From contig JAFUGG010000062.1 of assembly GCA_017469525.1 (NCBI GenBank), forward strand, positions 1-42,159: a stretch of 42,159 nucleotides of DNA. Direction: 5' to 3'. Below, piece after piece: positions 16,967 to 24,191 of this stretch; the first letter of the stretch is position 1; every line of letters starts with the position of its first letter. Source of the stretch: Bacteroidaceae bacterium. GTDB lineage: Bacteria; Bacteroidota; Bacteroidia; Bacteroidales; Bacteroidaceae. The position numbers and the translations under genes were made by a program. The notes below the pieces were generated by a model. It was not told the DNA's origin and made no database searches. It saw nothing but the letters and a program-made list of their open reading frames with translations.

Positions 16967-18112
16967 TTATTCAAATGTCAGGCTTTCGGTGTGAGTCAGC
17001 TCATAGGCGCGTATAGCGGCATCCAGTTTAGCTCGGTCTTCCTTCGTTAGTGTGTCTTTTCGCTGTAGATAGTATTGTATCTGGAAGCTCGAGACGACCT
17101 GCAGTTCTGCCAAAACCATCTTGCATTTGCGCAGATCTCGCTTTGCCACCGAGCCTCGGTCCTTCTGATTGTAGCCATAGCACGTGCGGCAGAGCTTCAC
17201 TATGGGACACTTCAGGCAAAGATCGTCTATGAGTGAGGCATCGTCGCGGAAGTCTATTCCTTCTATTATTTGCTTGAGGTTCGAGCCATGCACGATAGGC
17301 AGGAAGAGGTGACAGGGATAGACCTTTCCGTCCGTATCATAGATTTCCGTATTTGTACCGACACCGCAGTTTTTCGGTGGAATGGGCGATTCGTACATCA
17401 GTTTCTCGAAGGGGAGGTCGAACGGCTGCTCTACTTTATACTGTGGATTGTCCAAATAGAATGCCCCTATCTTCATGAGTTCCTGTTTGTACATTCCTGC
17501 TTCCTTCTGGCTCCATGTTGTTCCTTCGGCCAGGGAGCTTGGCACGCGGTAGCCTTGCTTGGTGAGTTCGATGATGCCGTGTGCGTAGTTGGGCAGCGTT
17601 TCGTTGGAGACTGTCATCTTGAAATAGGAGTTTGGCCAGTTCCTTGCAATGTACTCCATGGGTATCCTCGCTGTGCTGCACCCGCGATTGACGGCTTGCA
17701 TGAGGTCATCTCCGTCGATGGACACCACCACCCGGAAGTCGTTCTTGACGTTTGTGAACCATTCCAGAACCTCCGAGGTGAATAAAGTTCCATTTGTAGT
17801 CATTTGGAACATCATCGGGAAGGGCAGCTCGAGCGTCTTCACCCAGTCGTGTATCTCCCGGATAAGTTTGAAGTTCAGCAAGGGTTCGCCGCCAAAGAAT
17901 TCCACCGCAAAGCGTTCGTTCTCCCTGCGTCCGCTGTTTGCAAACTGGTCGAATTCCTTCTTGAGGATGGACTTTGCTGTCTCGATGGACATCATTCGTT
18001 GCCCTATGTCCTTATGTTTTTCGAAGCAGTAGACACAATGGAGGTTGCATCCATGCGTGATGGTCAGCGAACAGATGCGTGTTGTCTTATAAATGGAGGA
18101 GGTAGTTATCAT
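16967..18112 (-). CDS. Radical SAM/SPASM peptide maturase
   Basis: A 381-residue radical SAM enzyme. The first cluster motif CNLHCVYC (C22, C26, C29) is the canonical CX3CX2C, and the SAM-binding FFGGEPLLN follows at 72-80. The C-terminal SPASM domain has C249, C267, C299, C302, C308, C311 and C330, enough for two auxiliary iron-sulfur clusters. This architecture is typical of enzymes that install thioether or carbon-carbon links in ribosomal peptides, and also of anaerobic sulfatase maturases; no sulfatase is nearby, but a Cys-rich peptide gene is directly downstream. The ATG at 18112 was chosen because the longer frame starts at a TTG inside the promoter -7 box (18134-18141). Confidence 0.88.
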   Translation of the reverse strand: MITTSSIYKTTRICSLTITHGCNLHCVYCFEKHKDIGQRMMSIETAKSILKKEFDQFANSGRRENERFAVEFFGGEPLLNFKLIREIHDWVKTLELPFPMMFQMTTNGTLFTSEVLEWFTNVKNDFRVVVSIDGDDLMQAVNRGCSTARIPMEYIARNWPNSYFKMTVSNETLPNYAHGIIELTKQGYRVPSSLAEGTTWSQKEAGMYKQELMKIGAFYLDNPQYKVEQPFDLPFEKLMYESPIPPKNCGVGTNTEIYDTDGKVYPCHLFLPIVHGSNLKQIIEGIDFRDDASLIDDLCLKCPIVKLCRTCYGYNQKDRGSVAKRDLRKCKMVLAELQVVSSFQIQYYLQRKDTLTKEDRAKLDAAIRAYELTHTESLTFE

Positions 18113-18133
18113 CCGAAATAAGGTTTGCGACTG

Positions 18134-18141
18134 CAAAGATA
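18134..18141 (-). promoter_or_regulatory. Promoter -7 element of the radical SAM/peptide operon
   Basis: TATCTTTG on the minus strand matches TAnnTTTG, with a start expected about 15 nt before the maturase ATG. The -33 box is weak. The maturase-peptide-glycosyltransferase unit can therefore be transcribed separately from the upstream HTH gene. Confidence 0.55.
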
Positions 18142-18210
18142 CGGAACTTCTTCGAATGTACTTTCTGCCGAATGTTGCCTGAGAGTCTACACTTATGTGG
18201 TGGATATGGG

Positions 18211-18441
18211 CTATATGAGCTTACTGTAGTACTGGAAGAAGTCGTGGTGGAGTATCTGGGAGATACGCAGGAGCTGTTCTGTGTCGATAGTGGGGCGACG
18301 GAAAATCTTGTAGACGTTGGTACGGTCGCAACACAACTTGCGTGCGAACCAACTGACCGTGCGCTCCTGTCGGCGAATTTCTTCTTCGATGAGATGCCCT
18401 ATGTGCGGTCGTGAAAGAGTGCTGTTGTACTGCTCGAACAT
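18211..18441 (-). CDS. Small XRE-type HTH transcriptional regulator
   Basis: A 76-residue DNA-binding protein made almost entirely of one helix-turn-helix domain: IGHLIEEEIRRQERTVSWFARKLCCDRTNVYKIFRRPTIDT (broken here only by reading) shows the turn around FARKLCC and the recognition helix RTNVYKIF. The ATG at 18441 was chosen; it is preceded by a GGAGAGGAG ribosome-binding-like stretch, unusual for Bacteroidetes, while the longer frame uses a TTG at 18480. It is encoded just upstream of the radical SAM gene on the same strand and is the natural candidate for regulating that locus. Similar small HTH proteins are widespread in Bacteroidales. Confidence 0.8.
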   Translation of the reverse strand: MFEQYNSTLSRPHIGHLIEEEIRRQERTVSWFARKLCCDRTNVYKIFRRPTIDTEQLLRISQILHHDFFQYYSKLI

Positions 18442-18955
18442 GGCATTCTCCTCTCCACATACTTGCAGCACCCAAGACAAGTTTACCTTACATATTATAT
18501 ATATATGGGCATATTACAAAAAAAGCGCGGGTGCTGTATCCGTTGCTCGTCTTGCGGTCTAAGGCTCTAGCAAATGCCCTTTCTCTGTCTAAACGAGCAA
18601 CATGCAGAGCCCACGCTAATGATGTATATAGTCACCTCGCTGCTCTCTGTTTCAGCAGTCAAGGATGTATATAGATACATCAAGCGGGCATCTACCCGTT
18701 GCTTTGTTCCTGACAGAGGTTTGAACTTGCTAGATTCTAGACCGGCAAAGAACAAAGCGTTGATAAACGCCATTTTCGTAAATGCGTCCCTCCCATCCGC
18801 TCTGCACATCTTCTGTGCTTCTGCTTCATGGTAAAGACAATGCAAAGATATGAATAAAAAATGATATAATGAAATAATAAAGAACGAAAAATGGCAAACT
18901 ATACACAACTTGCCTGCAAACTGGGAGTAGGGGTGTGCCTTAATTACACTACAAC
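18442..18955. other. Gene-poor stretch upstream of the HTH gene
   Basis: No convincing gene is seen. A reverse frame down to 18567 could encode about 80 residues (MCRADGRDAFTKMAFINALF...) but has no family resemblance. A TATCTTTG -7-like element lies at 18850-18843 on the minus strand and would give a leader of about 400 nt to the HTH gene. The short palindrome CTAGATTCTAG occurs near 18730. Confidence 0.4.
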
Positions 18956-19013
18956 GGATTACACTGATTGCTTTATATGCTGATTATCAGCATGGCCTAA
19001 ATCCGTGTAATCC
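18956..19013. repeat. Nested inverted repeat
   Basis: GGATTACAC (18956-18964) and GTGTAATCC (19005-19013) form outer arms. Within them ATGCTGATTATCAGCAT (18977-18993) is a perfect palindrome. The GGATTACAC...GTGTAATCC motif recalls AATCCGTGTAATCC-type repeats that I have met between genes of Bacteroidales. Confidence 0.55.
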
Positions 19014-19090
19014 TTTGTTTATATTATTGTCCGATAAAAGCACAAAACTTTTGCTCCTACAGAGCGAATACTATCTGCGGCATTCAATAC

Positions 19091-19246
19091 CTTGCCCGAC
19101 ACATGCTAATATCTTGCCCAAGACATGCTAATACTTTGGGCAACGCATGCCTAATACTTTGGGCAACACATGCCTAATATCTTGCCCAAGGTATGCTAAT
19201 ACTTTGGCTGGAGAATGCTAATACTTTGGGAAAAGAATTATAATTC
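19091..19246. repeat. 22/23-bp tandem array behind gluQRS
   Basis: Seven units start at 19091, 19113, 19135, 19158, 19181, 19203 and 19225; two are 23 bp long, the rest 22. Units pair CTTGCCCAAG or TTTGGGCAAC with CATGCTAATAC. The array begins 4 nt behind the gluQRS stop codon. Confidence 0.88.
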
Positions 19247-19250
19247 GTCT

Positions 19251-20204
19251 TCAAAAGGAGGCTATTATGTCGTCCGTCGGGACCTTTTGCCAGGAGAAAA
19301 GAGGCAGCAAATCTTGGGGCTTTAATGGAGTGGGAGAGGGGAGGATGCCTGCACAAAAAGCGAGAAAACCTACGATTTCATCGGGATTTTTATGTTTCTC
19401 TCGGAGGACAGAAAGGTCGAGTGATTTGTCACGCTTGCAGAGGCGCTGGCCGTTTTCGTTGATTAAAAGCGGATGATGAAAGTAGGTCGGCTCCTGGAAG
19501 CCAAGAATGCGATAAAGGTGCAACTGTTGCGGGGTGCTCAACAAAAGGTCGCGACCTCGCACAACCTCCGTGATGCCCATCAGCGCATCATCTACCACGA
19601 CGGCCAACTGATATGCCCAGGCTCCGTCCTTTCGCCTGAGGATGTAATCGCCACAATGCTTTGCCAGGTTTATGCTTTGCTGTCCATAGTGCCCATCGAC
19701 AAAGGAAATCTCCTCGTCGGGGACGAGGAGGCGGATGGAAGCAGGGCGGAGACAAGAAGAACTAGTATTACTAGTTTTACTAGTTAAACTAGCTTCACCA
19801 GGAAGGCTTGCCAGGCCAGGAAGCATGTTCTTTGGGCGACAGGTGCCAGCATAGACGATACGACCATCCGTTTCGTGAGGCGCCTGAGTGGCCATGATGT
19901 CGGCCCTGGTACAATAACAAGGATAGGTGAGGCCAGCGTCTTCCAACTGCTTGAGATAGTGCTCGTAGATGTCCCCACGCTGGCTTTGCCACACAACTTC
20001 GCCGTCCCAAGGCAGTCCGAGCCACTGCAAATCGTCCATCAGCTGCAGGGCAAAGTCCCGACGCGAACGGTCGGGGTCGATGTCCTCGATGCGTAGACGC
20101 CACTCTCCACCCTTGCTCTTCGCCGAAAGCCACGAGAGAAGGGCACAGAAGACATTGCCCAAATGCATTCTACCAGTTGGGGAAGGGGCAAAACGACCTG
20201 TCAT
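19251..20204 (-). CDS. gluQ: Glutamyl-Q tRNA(Asp) synthetase
   Basis: GluQRS activates glutamate and attaches it to queuosine 34 of tRNA-Asp; it is a truncated GluRS without an anticodon-binding domain. The 317-residue protein has the class I signature FAPSPTGRMHLGN, a zinc site with C96, C98, Y118 and C122 (PCYCTRAD, YAGTCRP), and a KMSKS-region variant LCKRDKSLDL. The ATG at 20204 lies one base behind the stop of the polyprenyl synthetase gene, so the two are coupled. Residues 138-150 are a low-complexity (T-S-x) insert from an ACTAGTnnn repeat, in a region variable among homologues. The rest of the enzyme looks intact. Confidence 0.93.
   Translation of the reverse strand: MTGRFAPSPTGRMHLGNVFCALLSWLSAKSKGGEWRLRIEDIDPDRSRRDFALQLMDDLQWLGLPWDGEVVWQSQRGDIYEHYLKQLEDAGLTYPCYCTRADIMATQAPHETDGRIVYAGTCRPKNMLPGLASLPGEASLTSKTSNTSSSCLRPASIRLLVPDEEISFVDGHYGQQSINLAKHCGDYILRRKDGAWAYQLAVVVDDALMGITEVVRGRDLLLSTPQQLHLYRILGFQEPTYFHHPLLINENGQRLCKRDKSLDLSVLREKHKNPDEIVGFLAFCAGILPSPTPLKPQDLLPLFSWQKVPTDDIIASF
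19761..19793. repeat. ACTAGTnnn 9-bp repeat inside gluQRS
   Basis: ACTAGT occurs at 19761, 19770 and 19779, with ACTAGC at 19788, exactly 9 bp apart. Read by gluQRS it codes SLTSKTSNTSSS. The same 9-bp ACTAGTnnn repeat occurs in polA at 22476-22514. Confidence 0.9.
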
Positions 20205-20205
20205 A

Positions 20206-21177
20206 TCAAAAGACACGCTCTGCTACGAAAGAGGCGAGGAGGTGCAGGGATTCGGTTACGGCAGGGTTGCGTGTGTCGTCAATCAGGCCGTCGGCCATGC
20301 CCTGCATATCTTTCATGTGCCACGCCGCATACTCCAATCCGCCCTCACTTATCGAGAACTTGATGAGTTTTTGAATCTCTCTTTGAGTTGCTTCACGACG
20401 TCGAACCTTCAAAGCCAACTCGTGCATCTCGGTGTCCTCGCTGTGTCCCACGGCATAGATGGCTGGCAATGTGAGCTTGCCCTCCTTCATGTCGTTGCCG
20501 ACGGGCTTGCCTATCTCGGCCGTTCCATAGTCGAAGACATCGTCACGCAACTGGAAACAAATACCGATGAGCTTGCCGAACTGTGCCAGACGCTCTGCGT
20601 CGGCTTCGGCGCCGCCTGCTGCCAAAGCACCCAAGCGAGCACAGACAGAGAACAGACTCGCCGTCTTGCGGGAGATGATGTCGAAGTATGCAGCCTCCGA
20701 GAAAACGTCGGAATCCTTGTTGTTCAGCTGCAGAAGTTCGCCGTCGGCAAGCGATTGTCCGAGCTGGGCAATGTATCGAACCACCCGGACATCGTCGGTC
20801 TCGGCAGCACATTCAAGCGCTTTGCTCAGCACATAATCGCCGGCAAGGACGGCGGCTTGATTGGTTAGGAAGGCGTTCAAAGAAGGCAGTCCGCGCCGAC
20901 GGTCGCTTTCGTCCACCACATCGTCGTGTATAAGTGAAGCCGTATGAAGCATCTCCAGGGCCAAAGCCACCTTGATGACTTTGTCATTCACCCCAGCCAC
21001 CATCCTGGCCGAAAGCAGGACCAGAAGCGGACGGAGCTGCTTGCCGGGAGCCTTGAGGAGGTGTTCCACGGCTTGCTCAAGCAATGGATTGTCGCTGTAA
21101 AGCGTAGTGCGGAAAGCCTCGCAAAATTGTTCCATTTCCGCCGAAACAGGGGCCTTTATCTTATCAAGTACGTCCAT
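20206..21177 (-). CDS. Polyprenyl diphosphate synthase
   Basis: A trans-prenyltransferase that extends farnesyl or geranylgeranyl diphosphate to a long-chain polyprenyl diphosphate, here most likely for the menaquinone side chain. The 323-residue protein has the substrate-binding KQLRPLL motif and both aspartate-rich motifs: DDVVD (85-89) and DDVFD in CFQLRDDVFDYG. Chain length cannot be read safely from sequence. The start is the ATG at 21177. The gene is followed without a gap by gluQRS and is divergent from polA, with copy 2 of the palindromic repeat in between. Confidence 0.92.
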   Translation of the reverse strand: MDVLDKIKAPVSAEMEQFCEAFRTTLYSDNPLLEQAVEHLLKAPGKQLRPLLVLLSARMVAGVNDKVIKVALALEMLHTASLIHDDVVDESDRRRGLPSLNAFLTNQAAVLAGDYVLSKALECAAETDDVRVVRYIAQLGQSLADGELLQLNNKDSDVFSEAAYFDIISRKTASLFSVCARLGALAAGGAEADAERLAQFGKLIGICFQLRDDVFDYGTAEIGKPVGNDMKEGKLTLPAIYAVGHSEDTEMHELALKVRRREATQREIQKLIKFSISEGGLEYAAWHMKDMQGMADGLIDDTRNPAVTESLHLLASFVAERVF

Positions 21178-21191
21178 TTCGTTTGGGTTTC

Positions 21192-21364
21192 GGGAGTTAA
21201 AGTGAAGTTAAACAGGAAGTAAAGCACTTCGTGCTGGAATTAAAGCCAGCAAGCTGGCAGGACAATAGTCTTTTTTGCTTGGCATTTTTGCGCATGGTAT
21301 CGTCCTCTTTTACTTCCGCGAGCGTAGCGAGTTAACTCCCCTTGTTACTTCCGTTTTTACTTCC
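21192..21364. repeat. Mirror-palindromic dispersed repeat, copy 2
   Basis: Left half: GGAGTTAAAG, GAAGTTAAAC, GGAAGTAAA with the hairpin GCACTTCGTGC, then GGAATTAAA with CCAGCAAGCTGG. Core: GGACAATA (21269-21276) and TATCGTCC (21298-21305). Right half: TTTACTTCC, GTTAACTCC and TTACTTCC. The layout matches 803-973 and 36683-36849. It fills the divergent gap between the polyprenyl synthetase and polA genes. Confidence 0.75.
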
Positions 21365-21464
21365 AAAAAGTTTATTTATCTCATCTTTAGCGTGCAAATT
21401 TACATAAAAAAGCGCTTCTTTCATATTTTTTCCGTACTTTTACAACAGAAAAGGACAGAAAAAG

Positions 21465-23987
21465 ATGCAGAAACTCTATTTACTGGATGCTTACGCACTG
21501 ATTTACCGTGCTTATTACGCCTTTATTAAGAACCCTCGCATCAACTCGAGGGGCGAGAACACGTCGGCCATCCTCGGCTTTGTCAACACGCTGGAGGAGG
21601 TCATCACGAAGGAAGTTCCGACCCATCTGGGCGTGGCCTTCGACCCGCATGGCGGTACGTTCCGCCACGAGGCTTACCCTGAGTATAAAGCACAACGCGA
21701 GGAGACGCCCGAAGCCATCAGGTTTGCCGTGCCCATCATCAAGGATATCCTGGCCGCTTATCACATCCCCGTGCTCGAAGTTCCCGGGTTTGAGGCGGAC
21801 GACGTCATCGGTACGTTGGCCCATCAAGCTGACCTGAAGGGCATCGACACCTTCATGATGACGCCCGACAAGGACTACGGACAGCTCGTCACGGAGCGCG
21901 TCAGGCAGTACCGACCGCCAGTGGGAAGGAACAGCGAGGCAGAGATTCTGGGCCCAGAGGAAGTGAACAGGAAGTGGGGCTTGCAGTCGCCCCGGCAAGT
22001 CATCGACATGTTGGGACTGATGGGAGATGCGGTCGACAACATCCCCGGCTGCCCGGGAGTTGGGGAGAAGACGGCTCAGAAGCTCATCGAAGAGTTCGGA
22101 AGCATCGAGAACCTGCTGGCTTCCACAGACAAGCTGAAGGGTGCACTGAAGGAAAAGGTAGAGCAGAACGTCGAGAAAATCAAGCAGAGCAAGTGGCTGG
22201 CCACTATCAACCAGGAGGTTCCAATCAGCCTCGACATGGACCTCTTGCAGCTTCGCGAGCCCGACACGGACAGGTTGCAGGAGCTTTTTGGCAGGCTCGA
22301 GTTCCGACAACTGCTGAATAAAAAGCCCGGCCCCCAGCCTTCTTCCGAGGAGAAGGAGAGCCAATCCATTAAGAACAATGACGGTTCCATGCAGCTCGAC
22401 CTCTTCAACACAGCGCCTGCTCCACAGAAACCTGCTGCACAACCTCAGCAGCTCGACCTCTTCGATATGGATAGAGCTAGTACTAGTTTAACTAGTCTGA
22501 CTAGTGGAACTAGTGAAGCAAGCCAGGCCGAAGCGTTTGTCGTGGAGGATGGCACAGTGATTGGTCACAACCTGAAGGCTAACTGGCAGGCGCTCAAGGC
22601 ACAAGGTCTGACCGACCTTCCTATGTTCGACACGGAGATTGCGCACTATATCCTGCACCCTGAAATGCGCCATTATCTGGACTATCTGCTGTCTATCTAT
22701 GGTTGCAAGGGCGTTTACGAACTCAAACAAAGCCTGGAGAAAGAACTCCAGAAGGAAGGTTTGTGGAGCCTCTTCACAGACATAGAGATGCCACTCATGC
22801 CAGTCCTTGCAGAAATGGAAGAGGCTGGCGTAATGATTGACACTGAGGGACTTAAGGAGACCAGCAGGCTGTTCACTGAGCAGATGCTGGCTTTGGAACA
22901 AGAGATACACAGTCTGGCTGGCCTGAACTTCAATATAAGCAGCCCGAAGCAGGTAGGCGAAGTGCTCTTCGAAACACTCAAACTCGACTCGAAAGCCAAG
23001 AAGACCAAGAAGGGACAATACGTCACGAACGAAGAGGTGCTCGAGGCCCTGAGGCGGAAACATCCGATTGTCGGCAAGATTCTGGAGTACAGAGGACTGA
23101 AGAAACTGCTGGGCACATACATAGACACCCTGCCAAGTCTCATCAACCCACAGACCGGACACATCCATACGTCGTTCAACCAGACCGTCACAGCCACGGG
23201 GCGTCTGTCGTCGTCGAACCCCAATTTGCAAAACATCCCCGTTCGCGATGCCCAGGGAAAAGAGGTGCGCAAGGCGTTCATCCCCTATCCGGGACAGCTC
23301 TTCTTCAGTGCCGATTACAGCCAAATCGAGTTGCGCATCATGGCTCACCTGAGCAAAGACGAGAACCTGATAGAGGCCTTCATGCAGGGCAACGACATCC
23401 ATCAGGCTACGGCCTCTAAGATATTCAAGAAACCCCTTGAGGACGTGACTCCGGACGAACGCCGGAAGGCGAAGACGGCTAACTTTGGCATCATTTACGG
23501 CATCAGCGCCTTCGGTCTGGCCGAAAGGATGGGGGTGTCCAGGACGGAGGCAAAACAGCTCATTGATGACTACTTCCAGACCTACCCGGGCGTAAAGGCT
23601 TACATGGAAAAGAGCATCGAAATGGCTCGCGAATGCGGCTTCACGGAGACCATCTTCAAGCGTCGTTGCCAGCTGCCCGACATCAACTCGAACAACTCAG
23701 TAGTTCGCGGCTACGCAGAAAGGAATGCAATCAATGCCCCGATTCAGGGTTCGGCAGCCGACATCATCAAGATAGCCATGATTCGCATCAGCCGGCGCAT
23801 GAAAGAGGAGGGTTTGAAGTCAAAGATGATACTGCAGGTCCACGACGAACTCAACTTCTCAGTCCTGCCCGAGGAGAAGGAGAAGTTGCAAGCCTTAGTA
23901 ATAGAAGAGATGCAAGGCGCCGCAAGTCTCAGCGTCCCCCTCATCGCCGATTGCGGCTGGGGCACCAACTGGCTCGAGGCACACTAA
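21465..23987 (+). CDS. polA: DNA polymerase I with eroded proofreading domain
   Basis: PolA fills gaps in repair and removes RNA primers. At 840 residues it is shorter than usual (E. coli 928). The 5'-3' exonuclease domain (about 1-285) is complete (PGFEADDVIG, GLMGDAVDNIPGCPGVG). The polymerase domain (about 435-840) has motif A FSADYSQIELRIMAHLS, motif B RRKAKTANFGIIYG and motif C LQVHDELNF. The 3'-5' exonuclease region is shrunken to about 356-430: no DxE (Exo I) is present, Exo II reads NLKAN where NLKYD is expected, and the YxxxD of Exo III is missing. The linker carries two QLDLF sequences (310-314, 329-333), which match the sliding-clamp-binding consensus, and an ACTAGTnnn repeat (residues 338-351). 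The enzyme should polymerise without proofreading. Confidence 0.95.
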   Translation: MQKLYLLDAYALIYRAYYAFIKNPRINSRGENTSAILGFVNTLEEVITKEVPTHLGVAFDPHGGTFRHEAYPEYKAQREETPEAIRFAVPIIKDILAAYHIPVLEVPGFEADDVIGTLAHQADLKGIDTFMMTPDKDYGQLVTERVRQYRPPVGRNSEAEILGPEEVNRKWGLQSPRQVIDMLGLMGDAVDNIPGCPGVGEKTAQKLIEEFGSIENLLASTDKLKGALKEKVEQNVEKIKQSKWLATINQEVPISLDMDLLQLREPDTDRLQELFGRLEFRQLLNKKPGPQPSSEEKESQSIKNNDGSMQLDLFNTAPAPQKPAAQPQQLDLFDMDRASTSLTSLTSGTSEASQAEAFVVEDGTVIGHNLKANWQALKAQGLTDLPMFDTEIAHYILHPEMRHYLDYLLSIYGCKGVYELKQSLEKELQKEGLWSLFTDIEMPLMPVLAEMEEAGVMIDTEGLKETSRLFTEQMLALEQEIHSLAGLNFNISSPKQVGEVLFETLKLDSKAKKTKKGQYVTNEEVLEALRRKHPIVGKILEYRGLKKLLGTYIDTLPSLINPQTGHIHTSFNQTVTATGRLSSSNPNLQNIPVRDAQGKEVRKAFIPYPGQLFFSADYSQIELRIMAHLSKDENLIEAFMQGNDIHQATASKIFKKPLEDVTPDERRKAKTANFGIIYGISAFGLAERMGVSRTEAKQLIDDYFQTYPGVKAYMEKSIEMARECGFTETIFKRRCQLPDINSNNSVVRGYAERNAINAPIQGSAADIIKIAMIRISRRMKEEGLKSKMILQVHDELNFSVLPEEKEKLQALVIEEMQGAASLSVPLIADCGWGTNWLEAH
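22476..22514. repeat. ACTAGTnnn 9-bp repeat inside polA
   Basis: GCTAGT at 22476 and ACTAGT at 22482, 22491, 22500 and 22509; the last four are 9 bp apart. Encodes STSLTSLTSGTS in the linker before the degenerate exonuclease domain. The stretch GCTAGT...TTAACTAGT is shared with the gluQRS repeat read on its coding strand. Confidence 0.9.
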
Positions 23988-23999
23988 ACGCCGCCTCGG

Positions 24000-24154
24000 C
24001 AAACACACTATAATCCTTCGTTCAAGGTATTAGCATTCTTTGGCAAAAGTATTAGTATTCTTTGGGCAAAGTATTAGTATTCTTTGGGCAAAGTATTAGT
24101 ATTCTTTGGGCAAAGTATTAGTATTCTTTGGGCAAAGTATTAGTATTCTTTGGC
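24000..24154. repeat. 22-bp tandem array between polA and antiporter
   Basis: Six clear 22-bp units start at 24023, 24045, 24067, 24089, 24111 and 24133, with a decayed one before them. The unit combines AAAGTATTAGTATTC with TTTGGGC. Consensus is the same as in the array at 30741-30850. It lies in the convergent gap, 12 nt behind polA and 37 nt behind the antiporter gene. Confidence 0.92.
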
Positions 24155-24191
24155 AGGTGCCTTATAATGCGCTTACAAACCCGACTGGGAT

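Noticed and set aside
18567..18908. Reverse frame of 113 codons upstream of the HTH gene
   Set aside because: No family resemblance, and the likely promoter at 18843-18850 would cut off its N-terminus; kept only as a possible leader or 80-residue product.
24000..24154. CRISPR array
   Set aside because: The units here and in the other arrays are contiguous 22-mers with no unique spacers, and no cas genes are present.
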